A DNA stretch of 64,000 nucleotides, from assembly GCA_951799425.1 (NCBI GenBank), contig OX637394.1, positions 31,222,001 through 31,286,000 on the forward strand, given 5' to 3'. This DNA comes from Ilex aquifolium. Lineage: Eukaryota > Streptophyta > Magnoliopsida > Aquifoliales > Aquifoliaceae. The notes below the pieces were generated by a model. It saw nothing but the letters and a program-made list of their open reading frames with translations. It was not told where the DNA came from and did not search any database. This document shows, piece after piece, positions 41,199 to 52,582 of this stretch (positions are counted from its first letter, which is position 1; the number at the start of each line of letters is the position of its first letter). The position numbers and the translations under genes are program-made.

Positions 41199-43717
41199 TG
41201 TAACGCCCCAAAACACACCCTAGACGGCATTACATTCTAAGACCATTCACAACATGAGAGCACTAATATAATTCCATCAATAAGAAAAATTTTCCATTCA
41301 TTATCCATAAAATTTACAATATCATCCCAAAAGAATAAGCCAAGCTAGGGCATTTACATCTCAAAGGATCAAACGTAACTTAGCAGCGGAATAACAAAAG
41401 AAAACTAAACTTCACATGATTTCAAAATAAATTCTCAAGTCTATTACAAAGGAAGCTATGTCTCTATATGTCCACCTCGGGATCTAGATTTCCCTCGAAT
41501 GGGGCCTCCCAATACCCCTGCTCGTCAACTCCGAGGTTCTCCTCTAGCACCGTATCTGAAAAATGTTAGCGGTAGGGGGTGAGCACTAAGCTCCGTAGCA
41601 ACATTCCTCCCAAACTCGAACAAGGTTTATAAAAACATATAAAATAGTCGGTCTCATTTTACAAATAGCATACATAATCTTTGAAGTAAAACAGGGACAT
41701 TTTAAAATGGATCTCAAGTTTAAGTAGCAACAGTAATTTAAATGAACAGTAAAAGAAACCAAGATCCAATACATATCCATTTTCCGAAATATAAACCATT
41801 TTCCCACAAGACCTTGTGGAATCCCATACTCCCACAAGTTCTTGTAGGAAACCATTTTCCACAATAATACAATAATCCATAACTTGAATATTCCACAACC
41901 ATATGTATGTGTATCTCAAACATGATGTAAGGCAAACCCCATGAATCAACACATTGAGTAATATCTAGCCCACACACACCCACACAAATCTTATCAAAGA
42001 TATCCATCCTTTAGGAAGGGCGTATGCCATACCCATGGCAGTGACGTATCCAACCCAGGTATTAGTATACTAACCCTCTTACACGGCACCCGTGAGCAAT
42101 AGCGGTTTAGTCTTACCAAAGCACTAACCCCACTACGAGTGGTAGGAGAAATGCCAACCCACACGGGGCAAGCAACACGTCTACCCACTCTATGATATCT
42201 CGTCAAAGGCCACCCATGGTCTTCCCACACTCATAAGAGATACAATACCAAACCCCGTTTCACAATTTACAAGGATATCTTAAAATCCCCAATTTAAGCA
42301 TGTGACATTTTCAATAACCAACCAAGAAAATGCAAGAGATCACAACAATATCATTTTATTACTCAACACAAAACACTATGATTTTGAAATCAAGAATAAA
42401 GGAAGAGTTCAAGAGGAAAACCCATCACTCTTGAAAACTAGGGTTTTTCAAACAAAAGAGAGATTTCATGGGTATACAACCCTAACTTTGTGTAAAACAT
42501 GTTAACCATTGCAAGCAATCCAAGAAACAATGAATCCATAGCAAATACATATGATTAGGAGTCAAAACATATATATATAATAACCCTAACATCAATGAAC
42601 AAGAATGGTTGTTTTGATTTAATTGAAATAACATGTTAAGTTCAACTTGTGAAATCATATGCTATTGATATGATTGGATGTGTTTGTTGATATATGCATA
42701 TGTTGATATATTAACATTGAAATGAATATGGCATTTATATGCTTAGGATATAAATTTACCATGGATGTGTTGAGATTGTGCATGGGTTGTTCTTGACATA
42801 TTGAACATCATGTGGTATGTAATGGGACATAGCATTGCATGTGCACGGAAGCATTGCATTACATGGGTGTGTGCATGGTTGATGTCAACACCACACTTGG
42901 TGATTGACGGTATGGCTTGGGAAAAGTTGGGTCGAAGACCTAGCTAAGCCGCTTGATTGCATGATAAATTGGGTCGGGATGAGCAAGAAGAGGCATGACG
43001 ACCTCTCGGGTGAAAGACCCGGTGATTTGGAGGGTGCACTCTGTTGGTATAAGAGTCCATAAAGTGTACGGGTGTGGAAGACCATTGGTATTGAGCCCAT
43101 GAAGTTTCTGATCCCAAGAATGACCATAGTTTTGAAAATGTCATTTGATGTAAACATAAATGACGGAATGAAACTCTTTGACATTGCATCGTGTAGTAGG
43201 AGTCGGAGAGGACTCGGGTTGAATTGCATGAGTGGGTGTCATCTCATTTCATGGCATGGTAGTATTGCATTCCAACTTAGAATGCTTGTTCTTATGAGAA
43301 ATGGTTGTTTGCAAATGAATGTTGCATGAGCATGAGCATTTAGGGGGAGAGTAGCCCTTATAGGATTTACTCTACTGGGCGTTGGCTCACCCTATACGGG
43401 AAACATTTCAGGTGTGGGGTTTGCACCGGCGGATGGCTCACTTAGAGAGCATCAAGCATGAAGGGGGCCGGCTTGTGGCCTTAGTTAGAATTTTTGTAAA
43501 AACTTTTGTATAAATTCCATTTTGATGTGTAAATTATGGAATTAATTGTAATGGAATTTGTATAAGTTATGTATTATATGGAAAATCTCATTAAACATGT
43601 GTTGGATGAGTTTTGGGAGGTTTGGAATGGCTTGGAAACGAAAATCAGGTAAAAGGGGAAATTCTGGGCCAGGTGTACCGGTACGCGTACCGGTACGCTA
43701 GGGTCCAGAAGGTGTAG

Positions 43718-45575
43718 TGATTGATGGAAAACGCGGTGTTGTTTCCTAACCGCTTAACGTCACCCTCACCCTCAATGTGTGTATGTGGCTTATAGTGATG
43801 GGGGAGTGTCACTCTCCCTCCGGATGATGCAAGAAGATAGGAAACAACAACAAAATGGATGTGAATGGAAATGTGATGAACAAACTAGATGGAATGAGAT
43901 GCGGTGTGCACAAAAATGCTCCCCAATCGAAAGGAGTCTTTTGTGGTCGTGTGTTTTACTTGGAAAATATTCCAAGGTCGTCTCCTCAGGGAAGGAAAGG
44001 GAGTTTTGTGAAAGTGATTTTGCAAAAGTGAAAAGAAAGTGTAAAATCTTGTATTTGAGTTTTGTGTTTGGTTTGTGAATGAAAATGCAAATAAAGCAAG
44101 TGTTGGCTAATCCAAAGGGTTCATTCCAATGGGAATACCAAATCAACTCAAAGCCTTCCTCCGATTGAGCATGAATGAACGATTGATTCGGGGGAAGCTA
44201 GGGACGAGATTGGTGAGTATCTAAGCATAAACCGTGACTAGGCCTACGGAATATCAAAGGCTCACCAACTCATCCACTCTCAACCCCGTCAAACCGAACC
44301 ATTTGACTCTAAAGGGAGGAATGAAGAAGAGTTGAAAATGGTATTCCCAAGAGGAATTTTCCCTTGGATTAACCAACTTAAATCCTAACTACTCATATTA
44401 AAAATGCAAGACAAGCATAATGTAGATGGACATGGAAGAGAAATGGAGATTTAAAGCATGAAACTTAACTTGAAGCAAGAAATCTAAAGCTATGAAGAAA
44501 TATTCAAAACCCATTTTAAGCTAAAAATGAAGAACTTGAAAGCATAACAATGGTGAAATGTAAAGTGCAAGGCTAAACTTGAAATGTACTTCTAATAAAT
44601 GGCATTAAAGACAGTAAAGGAAGCTTACAATATCCTTACAAGAGGTTACAAGAGAAATGGATGGAAGAACATGTAAAAATCACAACTTTACTATTCATCT
44701 TCTTCCTCACTAAAACTACTCTAAGCTTAGGTAGCCAACTCCCTAATACAATGTGTAATGCTGAATATATTGGTGTGTGGAGACTTGCATTTTCGTCCAT
44801 GAGGCTCCCCCCTAGCTGTGTGTACGAGCTCCCATCAAGAGAGGGCTGAATGGATGGCTTTGACAGGCTAGGAGATGATAGCCTGGGCAGCCCACTTCCC
44901 CCCATTCCTCCTTTAATGCATTGGCCTTTAAAGTCTTCCACTTGAGTGTAGGAGGCCTGTAAATGTGTAAGGAAATGTTGGGATAGGCGTGGGAGAAGTG
45001 TAGGTGGGACCCCCAAGCCTCAAAGTTGAGTTACAGGCTATTTTCGCGACCAGAAGGTCCGGAGTACCGGTACTAGGTACCGGTACCATTTGGTACCGGT
45101 ACCGAGTACCGGTACTGTTTTTTTGCACTGGACCACCTTCGGTAGAATCGGCATAACTCTTGATCTAACCGTTGGATTGGGCTGAAATTTTGACACCAAA
45201 CAGAAGACACCAATATCTACAACGTTCATGTTTTTAACGTTTCCAAATTCTGAGTAGATCATGGTCAAAATGGAGGAATTCCGAGGCAGTGCTTCCAATT
45301 GTTGCTGCAGCTGGTGCCCTTGTTCCCAAGCACCAATGCCTTCTTGATTTCTTCACTTTTAAGCCTCCAATTCTTCATGTATTGTGTCCATGCCTTCACC
45401 ACACATCCATCAAGGTTGCAATGTCCTAAAATCAATCATTTAAGCTATAAAAGGTTGCAACATCAAAACATCAACATTATAGACAATTTTGGCTAACACT
45501 AAGTATTTAAATGCAAAAGTTGAGTTATAATGCATGTAATGAGCCCTTCAAATATGCAATATTATGCACTCATCA
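43718..45575 (-). repeat. Solo LTR, Athila-like type, TSD TGTAG
   Basis: A 1858-bp LTR that starts TGATGAGTGCATAATATTGC and ends TTCCATCAATCA in its own sense, flanked by TGTAG at 43713-43717 and 45576-45580. No internal sequence is present. It arose by recombination between the two LTRs of an inserted element. It carries the shared block (45152-45230) and four GTACCGGTAC units (45064-45115). Confidence 0.93.
45064..45115. repeat. GTACCGGTAC palindrome array in the solo LTR
   Basis: Units lie at 45064-45073, 45076-45087 (GGTACCGGTACC), 45092-45103 (GGTACCGGTACC) and 45106-45115. All arms are of GTA/TAC type. Confidence 0.92.
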
Positions 45576-46107
45576 TGTAGCGTACCGGTACGATCAGGTC
45601 CAGAGGTCGTAGCGTACCGGTACGCGTACCGGTACGCTCTCCAAACTTCAGAATTTTTTTTATTTTCTTTTTCTTTTGCCAAGTTCTTGGGCTATGTTTT
45701 CCTCCCTCCTAATGTTACAAATGGATAATAAGGGGATACCAATGGTGGTATATTGGATCTCGGATAGGTCAACCAACCGAAAGAAATTGGACTTGTATTT
45801 TTCTTTTATCCCGGTAAAGGGAATGTGGTGCCGCGGTATTGGGTTAAGCGACATCAACGGGTATTTCCGCGGGTTGACGGGTTGTCAACGGTTAATACAG
45901 GACCCCCGGATTTTTGGGGCGTCACAGATTTTGATCCTCTTCAATGTGTAAATCCTCTCTTGATCTTGTGTTTTCCCTTTCCTTTCTCCTCTCTAAGTCT
46001 TCCTAGGGTTAGAAATGTTGAAATGAGGCTAATGGGAGTGTCCTTAAGTATTTATAGTGGAGCTAGGACCGACTGTTCGCGAGTTGAAAATTTCGGATCT
46101 TTACAGC

Positions 46108-46236
46108 GACTACCGGTAGCTCGGGTACATTGGCACTCGACTACCTGTTGACTACCGGTAGCTCGGGTACACTGGACACTCGACTACCTGTTGACTACCG
46201 GTAGCTCGGGCACACTGGACCATTGACTACCGGTAG
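46108..46236. repeat. CTACCGGTAG tandem units in the chromovirus 3' LTR
   Basis: Units of 42-43 bp read GACTACCGGTAGCTCGGGTACA...CTCGACTACCTGTT, three in a row, with a last palindrome at 46227-46236. The partner LTR has the same array at 51587-51728 with one palindrome decayed to CTACTGGTAG and one extra half unit. Confidence 0.9.
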
Positions 46237-46780
46237 TCACTGCCCAGATTTTCTGCTTCAACTTCAAGTGCAGTTTTGACCCATTTAGAGGTCGAATTGG
46301 AAAATTTTCATGAGAGACACTTTTGTAGCCCTAGATGTCTAATATCTGCTTTACAAATTTCAGATCAATTGGAGTTAGGAATAAAAAGTTATGATCGAAA
46401 TAGTAGACAGTGTCCAAAATCCTTTATACCCAAATTTTCTCTAAAAATGTGTTTTAACTCCAAAATACTTCCTAACTTCTAATACACCCCATATCACCTC
46501 TCCCAAGGTTTTTCGACCTTCCGGACTCAATGGAAACCTTATTTTGACCTAAATCCATTCAGAAACTTACTTAATCCCTCTTCTCAAGCTTCCACACCTT
46601 CAAAACTTCAACTTCCAAATTAATTTGCATCTCTAGTTTTTTTTTTTATTCCTACCATCACTACACATATCCACATTTTTACAACTATTATTTAATATAT
46701 ATCTATATACATATATAAACGAAAATGCAGGGTGTTACAATCCACCCCCCTTAAAGAAAGTTTCGTCCTCGAAACTTACC

Positions 46781-47290
46781 TCAAGTAGTGAACAAAAAGG
46801 GATACTTCTCCCGCATTTCTTGCTCCGGTTCCCATGTAGCTTCCTCCACTCCATGGTGTTGCCACCAAACCTTCACTAGTCGGATGACTTTGTTATGGAG
46901 TACCTTTTCTTTGGTATCGAGAATCTTCAACGGTTGTTCTTCATAGGTGGCTCCATCTTGAATTTCAATATCTTCCAAGTCTACGACCGGCGTTGCCTCC
47001 GATCGACACTTTCTCAACATCGACACGTGAAACACGTCATGTACCCCAGACAACTGAGCTGGTAACCGCAACTGATACGCCGCTTTGCCTACTGCTTTGA
47101 TCACTTCAAACGGTCCGGTATATCTTGGCGCTAACTTCTCTTTCTTGCCGAATCGAAACACGCCCTTCTTGTGTGACACCTTGGGAAACATGTAATCTCC
47201 CACTTTGAATTCCAAGGATCTTCGTCTGTGGTCCGCATAGCTCTTCTATCTACTTTGCGCCGTGCATAGCCTCTCTCGGATGAGTTGAAT
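46781..47290 (-). pseudogene. pol: Chromovirus integrase C-terminus with chromodomain
   Basis: The frame from about 47290 has EKIQLIRERLCTAQSR (then a stop) and KSYADHRRR; the long open part (47215-46781) has FKVGDYMFPKVSHKKGVFRF, the GPF-type motif APRYTGPFEVI, LPAQLSGVHDVFHVSMLRKC and the chromodomain (ILDTKEKVL...IRLVKVWWQHHGVEEATWEPE). Chromodomains of this type are thought to guide insertion into heterochromatin. The catalytic core upstream is deleted. Confidence 0.88.
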
Positions 47291-47529
47291 CTTCTCCGTA
47301 GTTTCCCCATTGTAGTCCTTACTCCGTTAGTTCGCTGCGCACTCTGATATAAATTAAAATCCACCAAAAGTTACAGTTGAAACCTAACCAGACTTGTCCT
47401 CCCATTTTTGCTTCCAAATCCATATACATTTTTTTTTTCCAATGAAATAATTTAAGAAAAATTAACATAATATCATCGAAAATACCATTTTAGTGGTCAC
47501 TACCAATCACTAGAGTTTTTAATTCATGA

Positions 47530-48640
47530 GCAAATAAATAATCAAGCTTTGGAATCAAGAATAAATGGCTATCAAGCTTGGAAATCAAAAACAAAAGAAC
47601 AAGCAAGGTTTGAAATTAATAACAAACGAATCTCAAGTTTTTGGAATCCAAAATAAAGGAACAATCAAGTCTCGAATTCCATAACCAACCCATATCAAGC
47701 TTTGGAATCAAAATAAGAAACAATCAAAGCTTGAAATCAAGAACAAAGTAACAATCGAGTCTTGGAGTCAATAACAGATGCATTTTAAGCTTTGTAACCA
47801 AGAACTAAAGAGTATCAAGTTTTGAACTCAAGGACAAGGAGAAATCAAGTATTGAAATCAAGAGCAATTGAATGTCAAGTCTTGAAATCAAGAACCAATG
47901 AATATCAACTATTGAATATCAAGAATAAATGAATCACAAGGGTTAGAATCAATAACAAATGAATATTAAATTTGTCTATCAAGAACCAATGGATCATCAA
48001 GCTTGGGGAAATTAAAAACAAAGGAACAACCAAATCTTGAAATCAAGAACCAAAGGATGTCAAATATTGAATATCAAGAATACATGAATTACAATAGTTA
48101 GAATCAATCAAATGAATATCAAATTTGGCTATCAAGAGCAAATGAATATTAAGCTTGGAAATCAAGAATAAAAGCGTATCAAGCTTGAAAGTCATGAACA
48201 AAGGAGAAATTAAGATTTAACGGAACAATCATGTATGGAAATCAATAACAAACGACTATCAAGGTGTGAAATCAAGAACAAAGGATTATGAAGCTTAGAA
48301 ATCAAGACCAAAAGAACACTCAAGTCTTGGAATCAAGAATAAAGAATATCAAGTATTGAATATTGAAAATAATTGAATCACAAGGGTAGAATCAATAACA
48401 AAGGAATATCAAATTTTTGATACCAAGAACAAATGGATCATTAAGCTTAGGAAATTAAGGACAAGGAAACAATCAAGTCTCGAGATCAATAACAACGGAT
48501 ATCAAGCTTGGAATCATAGATAAAGTAACAATCATATATTAGATTCGATAACAAACGACTATCAAGGTTTGAAATCAATGACAAAGGCAAGATCAAGAGA
48601 AAACACCTCTCCCTTGAAAACTAGGATTTCAAGGGCATAC
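47530..48640. repeat. Diverged minisatellite, about 30-bp units, inside the chromovirus
   Basis: Roughly 35 imperfect copies of a unit like ATCAAGCTTGGAAATCAAGA plus ACAAAGGAAT run head to tail. A longer pattern is overlaid: the CACAAGGGTTAGAATCAATAAC variant recurs near 47937, 48089 (altered) and 48379 with similar neighbours. No open frame. The right edge merges into sequence resembling the LTR (AAACTAGGGTTT). It occupies the place of RT, RNase H and integrase core. Confidence 0.85.
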
Positions 48641-48779
48641 CAAAAGGATTTGGTGGTCACCCACCCATAACATAGCTTAGAACAAATAACATTTAAGTTC
48701 GGAAATCAAGAGCAAAGGAGAAATCAAGAGAAAAACACATCTCCTTTGTAAACTAGGGTTTGAAGGCATAAGAAAAGAT

Positions 48780-49628
48780 TTAGGGTTTACCCAACCATAA
48801 TATATTTTGGAACAATGTAGTATTATCCAGAATGGCAAGACATGACGATTCCCTAGAAAGTAGATATAAATTAGAGTCAAAGAAATACATATAAGTAAAC
48901 CTACTGGTAACTGAAATGTAATCCGCCTGCACGTAACCCTTATAGACCAGCCTGGTATCCCCATGTTCTCCCGTACGCAAGTCAACATATAAAACATGTT
49001 CTAGCTCCTCGAAACCCAATCTCAATTCCACAGCGTCCGCAGTACTTATAAAAGAATGAGTCGCATAGGAATCCAATAAAATTCGGGCCCAAGAATGGTA
49101 GAGAAGAACGATACCTTCCACAACGGCATTGGAGGCATCTTCCTCCGGTTGGGTCAAAGCAAAAACCCTTCCTTGATTGGCGCCGCCGGGGGCATGAGCT
49201 TGTAACGGTCTCGGTGGTGGTAATGGTTGTCGTCGCGGTGGCTTGTTTGCATTCACTCGCCCAGTTGCTTGGTTGGTCTTGGTAGAAAGCAATGGACAAT
49301 TATCTATGAAGTGCCCAACACCTCCACAGGCAAAACATCGGCGTGCATTCGTGCCTATTCTCTCTGGTACACCTCCCGCTCCTCGAGCTATCTGAGGTCT
49401 CTGCTGTGCTGGCCTTTGTAGAGGTGGCTTGTTTGCTGGTACTTGCTCGGTTGCTTGCTTGGTCATTGGGGGAAACGAGGGGCATCTATGTTTGAAGTGC
49501 CCATACTCTCCGCATGCAAAGCATTGGCGCGGGTCCATGCCTGCTCTCTTCTGAGTAACTCCATCTTCTCCAACTATCTGAAGTCTTTGTTCAATCGCGT
49601 ACACGTCCACGTCCACGTCCACGTTCAC
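48780..49628 (-). pseudogene. gag: Chromovirus gag C-terminus with two zinc knuckles and dead protease start
   Basis: Two CCHC knuckles, CFACGEYGHFKHRC and CFACGGVGHFIDNC, lie in two similar modules of about 60 residues, each followed by a TKQAT...ANKPP linker. The N-terminus is a short Val-Asp repeat (NVDVDVDV) from a GTCCAC hexamer run. Protease begins with ARILLDSYATHSFIS; the family motif is DSGATHSFIS, so the active-site Gly is replaced by Tyr. The frame runs on past the usual protease region into unrelated residues. The capsid part upstream is missing. Confidence 0.85.
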
Positions 49629-49924
49629 GAGATCTTGTATTCTCGAATTCAGAGTGTAAACAGCTTCTCGCGGATGGAAGGCCTCAAATCTTGTTCAAAG
49701 CGTTTAGCCCTCCTTGCCTCAGTGACCACAAACTTGATTGCGTAGCGAGACAACTCATCGAATTCGAACAAATAATTAACCCTTAACCTAAATATACAAT
49801 GAATCTAACTTATATGATAAACACATAACTTCAAACAAATGCAAGCCTACGGTTCCTTCAACCTAGTCCTACCTTTCTAGTGGTAATCCATAACCTACAG
49901 CTCCCATGTAAGACCTAAAGCCTA

Positions 49925-49937
49925 GGCTCTGATACCA
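49925..49937 (-). promoter_or_regulatory. Primer binding site, initiator tRNA-Met type (chromovirus)
   Basis: The plus strand reads GGCTCTGATACCA, so the minus strand has TGGTATCAGAGCC, the classic iMet primer site of many plant LTR elements. It lies four bases from the 5' LTR. Confidence 0.9.
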
Positions 49938-49941
49938 ACTT

Positions 49942-52229
49942 TGTAACGCCCCAAAACACACCCTGGACAGCATTACATTCTAAGACCATTCACAACATGA
50001 GAGCACTAATATAATTCCATCAATAAGAAAAATTTTCCATTCATCATCCATAAAATTTACAATATCACCCCAAAAGAATATGCCAAGCTATGGCATTTAC
50101 ATCTCAAAGGATCAAACGTAACTTAGCAGCGGAATAACAAAAGAAAACTAAACTTCACATGATTTCAAAATAAATTCTCAAGTCTATTACAAAGGAAGCT
50201 ATGTCTCTATATGTCCACCTCGGGATCTAGATTTCCCTCGAATGGGGCCTCCCAATACCCCTGCTCGTCAACTCCGAGGTTCTCCTCTAGCACCGTATCT
50301 GAAAAATGTTAGCGGTAGGGGGTGAGCACTAAGCTCCGTAGCAACATTCCTCCCAAACTCGAACAAGGTTTATAAAAACATATAAAATGGTCGGTCTCAT
50401 TTTACAAATAGCATACATAATCTTTGAAGTAAAACAGAGACATTTTAAAATGGATCTCAAGTTTAAGTAGCAACAGTAATTTAAATGAACAGTAAAAGAA
50501 ACCAAGATCCAATACATATCCATTTTCCGAAATATAAACCATTTTCCCACAAGACCTTGTGGAATCCCATACTCCCACAAGTTCTTGTAGGAAACCATTT
50601 TCCACAATAATACAATAATCCATAACTTGAATATTCCACAACCATATGTATGTGTATCTCAAACATGATGTAAGGCAAACCCCATGAATCAACACATTGA
50701 GTAATATCTAGCCCACACACACCCACACAAATCTTATCAAAGATATCCATCCTTTAGGAAGGGCGTATGCCATACCCATGGCAGTGACGTATCCAACCCA
50801 GGTATTAGTATACTAACCCTCTTACACGGCACCCGTGAGCAATAGCGGTTTAGTCTTACCAAAGCACTAACCCCACTACGAGTGGTAGGAGAAATGCCAA
50901 CCCACACGGGGCAAGCAACACGTCTACCCACTCTACGATATCTCGTCAAAGGCCACCCATGGTCTTCCCACACTCATAAGAGATACAATATCAAACCCCG
51001 TTTCACAATTTACAAGGATATCTTAAAATCCCCAATTTAAGCATGTGACATTTTCAATAACCAACCAAGAAAATGCAAGAGATCACAACAATATCATTTT
51101 ATTACTCAACACAAAACACTATGATTTTGAAATCAAGAATAAAGGAAGAGTTCAAGAGAAAAACCCATCACTCTTGAAAACTAGGGTTTTTCAAACAAAA
51201 GAGAGATTTCATGGGTATACAACCCTAACTTTGTGTAAAACATGTTAACAATTGCAAGCAATCCAAGAAACAATGAATCCATAGCAAATACATATGATTA
51301 GGAGTCAAAACATATATATATATATAATAACCCTAACATCAATGAACAAGAATGGAAGAAAACCCCTACCTTCTTCTTCCTTAGAGTTCTTGAAGAACTT
51401 GAGATTTTGATCCTCTTCAATGTGTAAATCCTCTCTTGATCTTGTGTTTTCCCTTTACTTTCTCCTCTCTAAGTCTTCCTAGGGTTAGAAATGTTGAAAT
51501 GAGGCTAATGGGAGTGTCCTTAAGTATTTATAGTGGAGCTAGGACCGACTGTTCGCGAGTTGAAAATTTCGGATCTTTACAGCGACTACTGGTAGCTCGG
51601 GTACATTAGCACTCGACTACCTGTTGACTACCGGTAGCTCGGGTACACTGGACACTCGACTACCTGTTGACTACCGGTAGCTCGGGCACACTGGACCATT
51701 GACTACCGGTTGACTACCGGTAGTCACTGCCCAGATTTTCTGCTTCAACTTCAAGTGCAGTTTTGACCCATTTAGAGGTCGAATTGGAAAATTTTCATGA
51801 GAGACACTTTTGTAGCCCTAGATGTCTAATATCAGCTTTCCAAATTTCAGATCAATTGGAGTTAGGAATAAAAAGTTATGATCGAAATAGTAGACAGTGT
51901 CCAAAATCCTTTATACCCAAATTTTCTCTAAAAATGTGTTTTAACTCCAAAATACTTCCTAACTTCTAATACACCCCATATCACCTCTCCCAAGGTTTTT
52001 CGACCTTCCAGACTCAATGGAAACCTTATTTTGACCTAAATCCATTTAGAAACTTACTTAATCCCTCTTCTCAAGCTTACACACCTTCAAAACTTCAACT
52101 TCCAAATTAATTTGCATCTCTAGTTTTTTTTTTTTTTATTCCTACCATCACTACACATATCCACATTTTTACAACTATTATTTAATATATATCTATATAC
52201 ATATATAAACGAAAATGCGGGGTGTTACA
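49942..52229 (-). repeat. 5' LTR of the chromovirus
   Basis: This LTR is 2288 bp, intact, starts TGTAACACCCCGCATTTTCG and ends TTTTGGGGCGTTACA in its own sense. It differs from the matching parts of the 3' LTR at only scattered single bases. It carries the CTACCGGTAG array (51587-51728) and the shared block (51795-51880). Confidence 0.92.
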
Positions 52230-52582
52230 AAGCTGAAGATGACCCGCCACATCATGACGAGGTTCCGCCACCATTGGCGAAAAGTAGACACATGGAAAAT
52301 CTACTTTTTCACTAATTTGGGGTTAAAAACTCAAATTATGTGAGAAAGAAGCATTTTTTTTTAGAAATTTGGTGCCCAAATCGCCTTTGACAGTTTGTAT
52401 GTCATAGATCCCGAAAAAATACCCGAATTCGAAAATTTTTTTTTTGCCACAAACGGACAACTGAGCACAAAGTTATGGCCGTTCAAATTTTTGTCGTTTC
52501 TTCATCAATGTCATATACTCCACCAAACATCTCATTGTTAGCGGCAGCAGCGAGTGCCAGTCCCTCTTGGCGTCGCCCAAAC
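52230..52582 (+). other. Continuation of the interrupted Ty3-type gag start, then unassigned DNA
   Basis: Joined across the chromovirus insertion, the frame from 41163 continues here with EDDPPHHDEVPPPLAK and ends at a TAA near 52315. The remaining bases to 52582 show nothing I can identify. Confidence 0.45.

Larger units (their letters stand above)
42609..45928 (+). repeat. Foreign LTR fragment inserted in the chromovirus 3' LTR
   Basis: The pieces 42609-43717 and 45576-45928 form one unit interrupted by the solo LTR at 43718-45575. The right end, GGGGCGTCACA, looks like the end of a plus-strand chromovirus LTR, and GTTGGCTCACCCTATACGGG...CAGGTGTGG near 43381-43417 resembles the R region of Tekay-type LTRs. 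CGTACCGGTACG palindromes lie at 43675-43697 and 45581-45636. The left end is not a clean LTR end and no target-site duplication is seen. Confidence 0.55.
41199..46739 (-). repeat. 3' LTR of the chromovirus, split by an insertion (42609-45928)
   Basis: The parts 41199-42608 and 45929-46739 match the 5' LTR 49942-51352 and about 51402-52229. The insertion replaces about 48 bp of LTR. The LTR starts TGTAACACCCTGCATTTTCG in its own sense. It has CTACCGGTAG palindromes in 42/43-bp tandem units at 46108-46236 and the shared block at 46308-46394. Confidence 0.88.
41199..52229 (-). mobile_element. Chromovirus (Tekay/Del-type) element with gutted interior, TSD AAGCT
   Basis: Minus-strand element flanked by AAGCT (41194-41198 and 52230-52234). 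The 5' LTR is 49942-52229 and the 3' LTR is 41199-46739, enlarged by an insertion. It has an iMet-type PBS and a purine tract AAGGGGGGTGGAT beside the 3' LTR. The interior keeps only gag C-terminus plus protease start (48780-49628) and integrase C-terminus with chromodomain (46781-47290). RT, RNase H and the integrase core are absent, and a 30-bp-type repeat array lies in their place. The LTRs are nearly identical in their shared parts, so the insertion is recent and it probably moved using proteins from another copy. Confidence 0.9.

Noticed and set aside
41586..42230. Several 78-97 codon minus-strand frames that recur almost unchanged at 50329-50973
   Set aside because: They are conserved only because both places are LTRs of one element; they overlap each other in several frames and match no protein.
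47530..48640. CRISPR-like appearance of regularly spaced short repeats
   Set aside because: Units are head to tail and diverged, with no unique spacers and no cas genes; the context is a plant retroelement.
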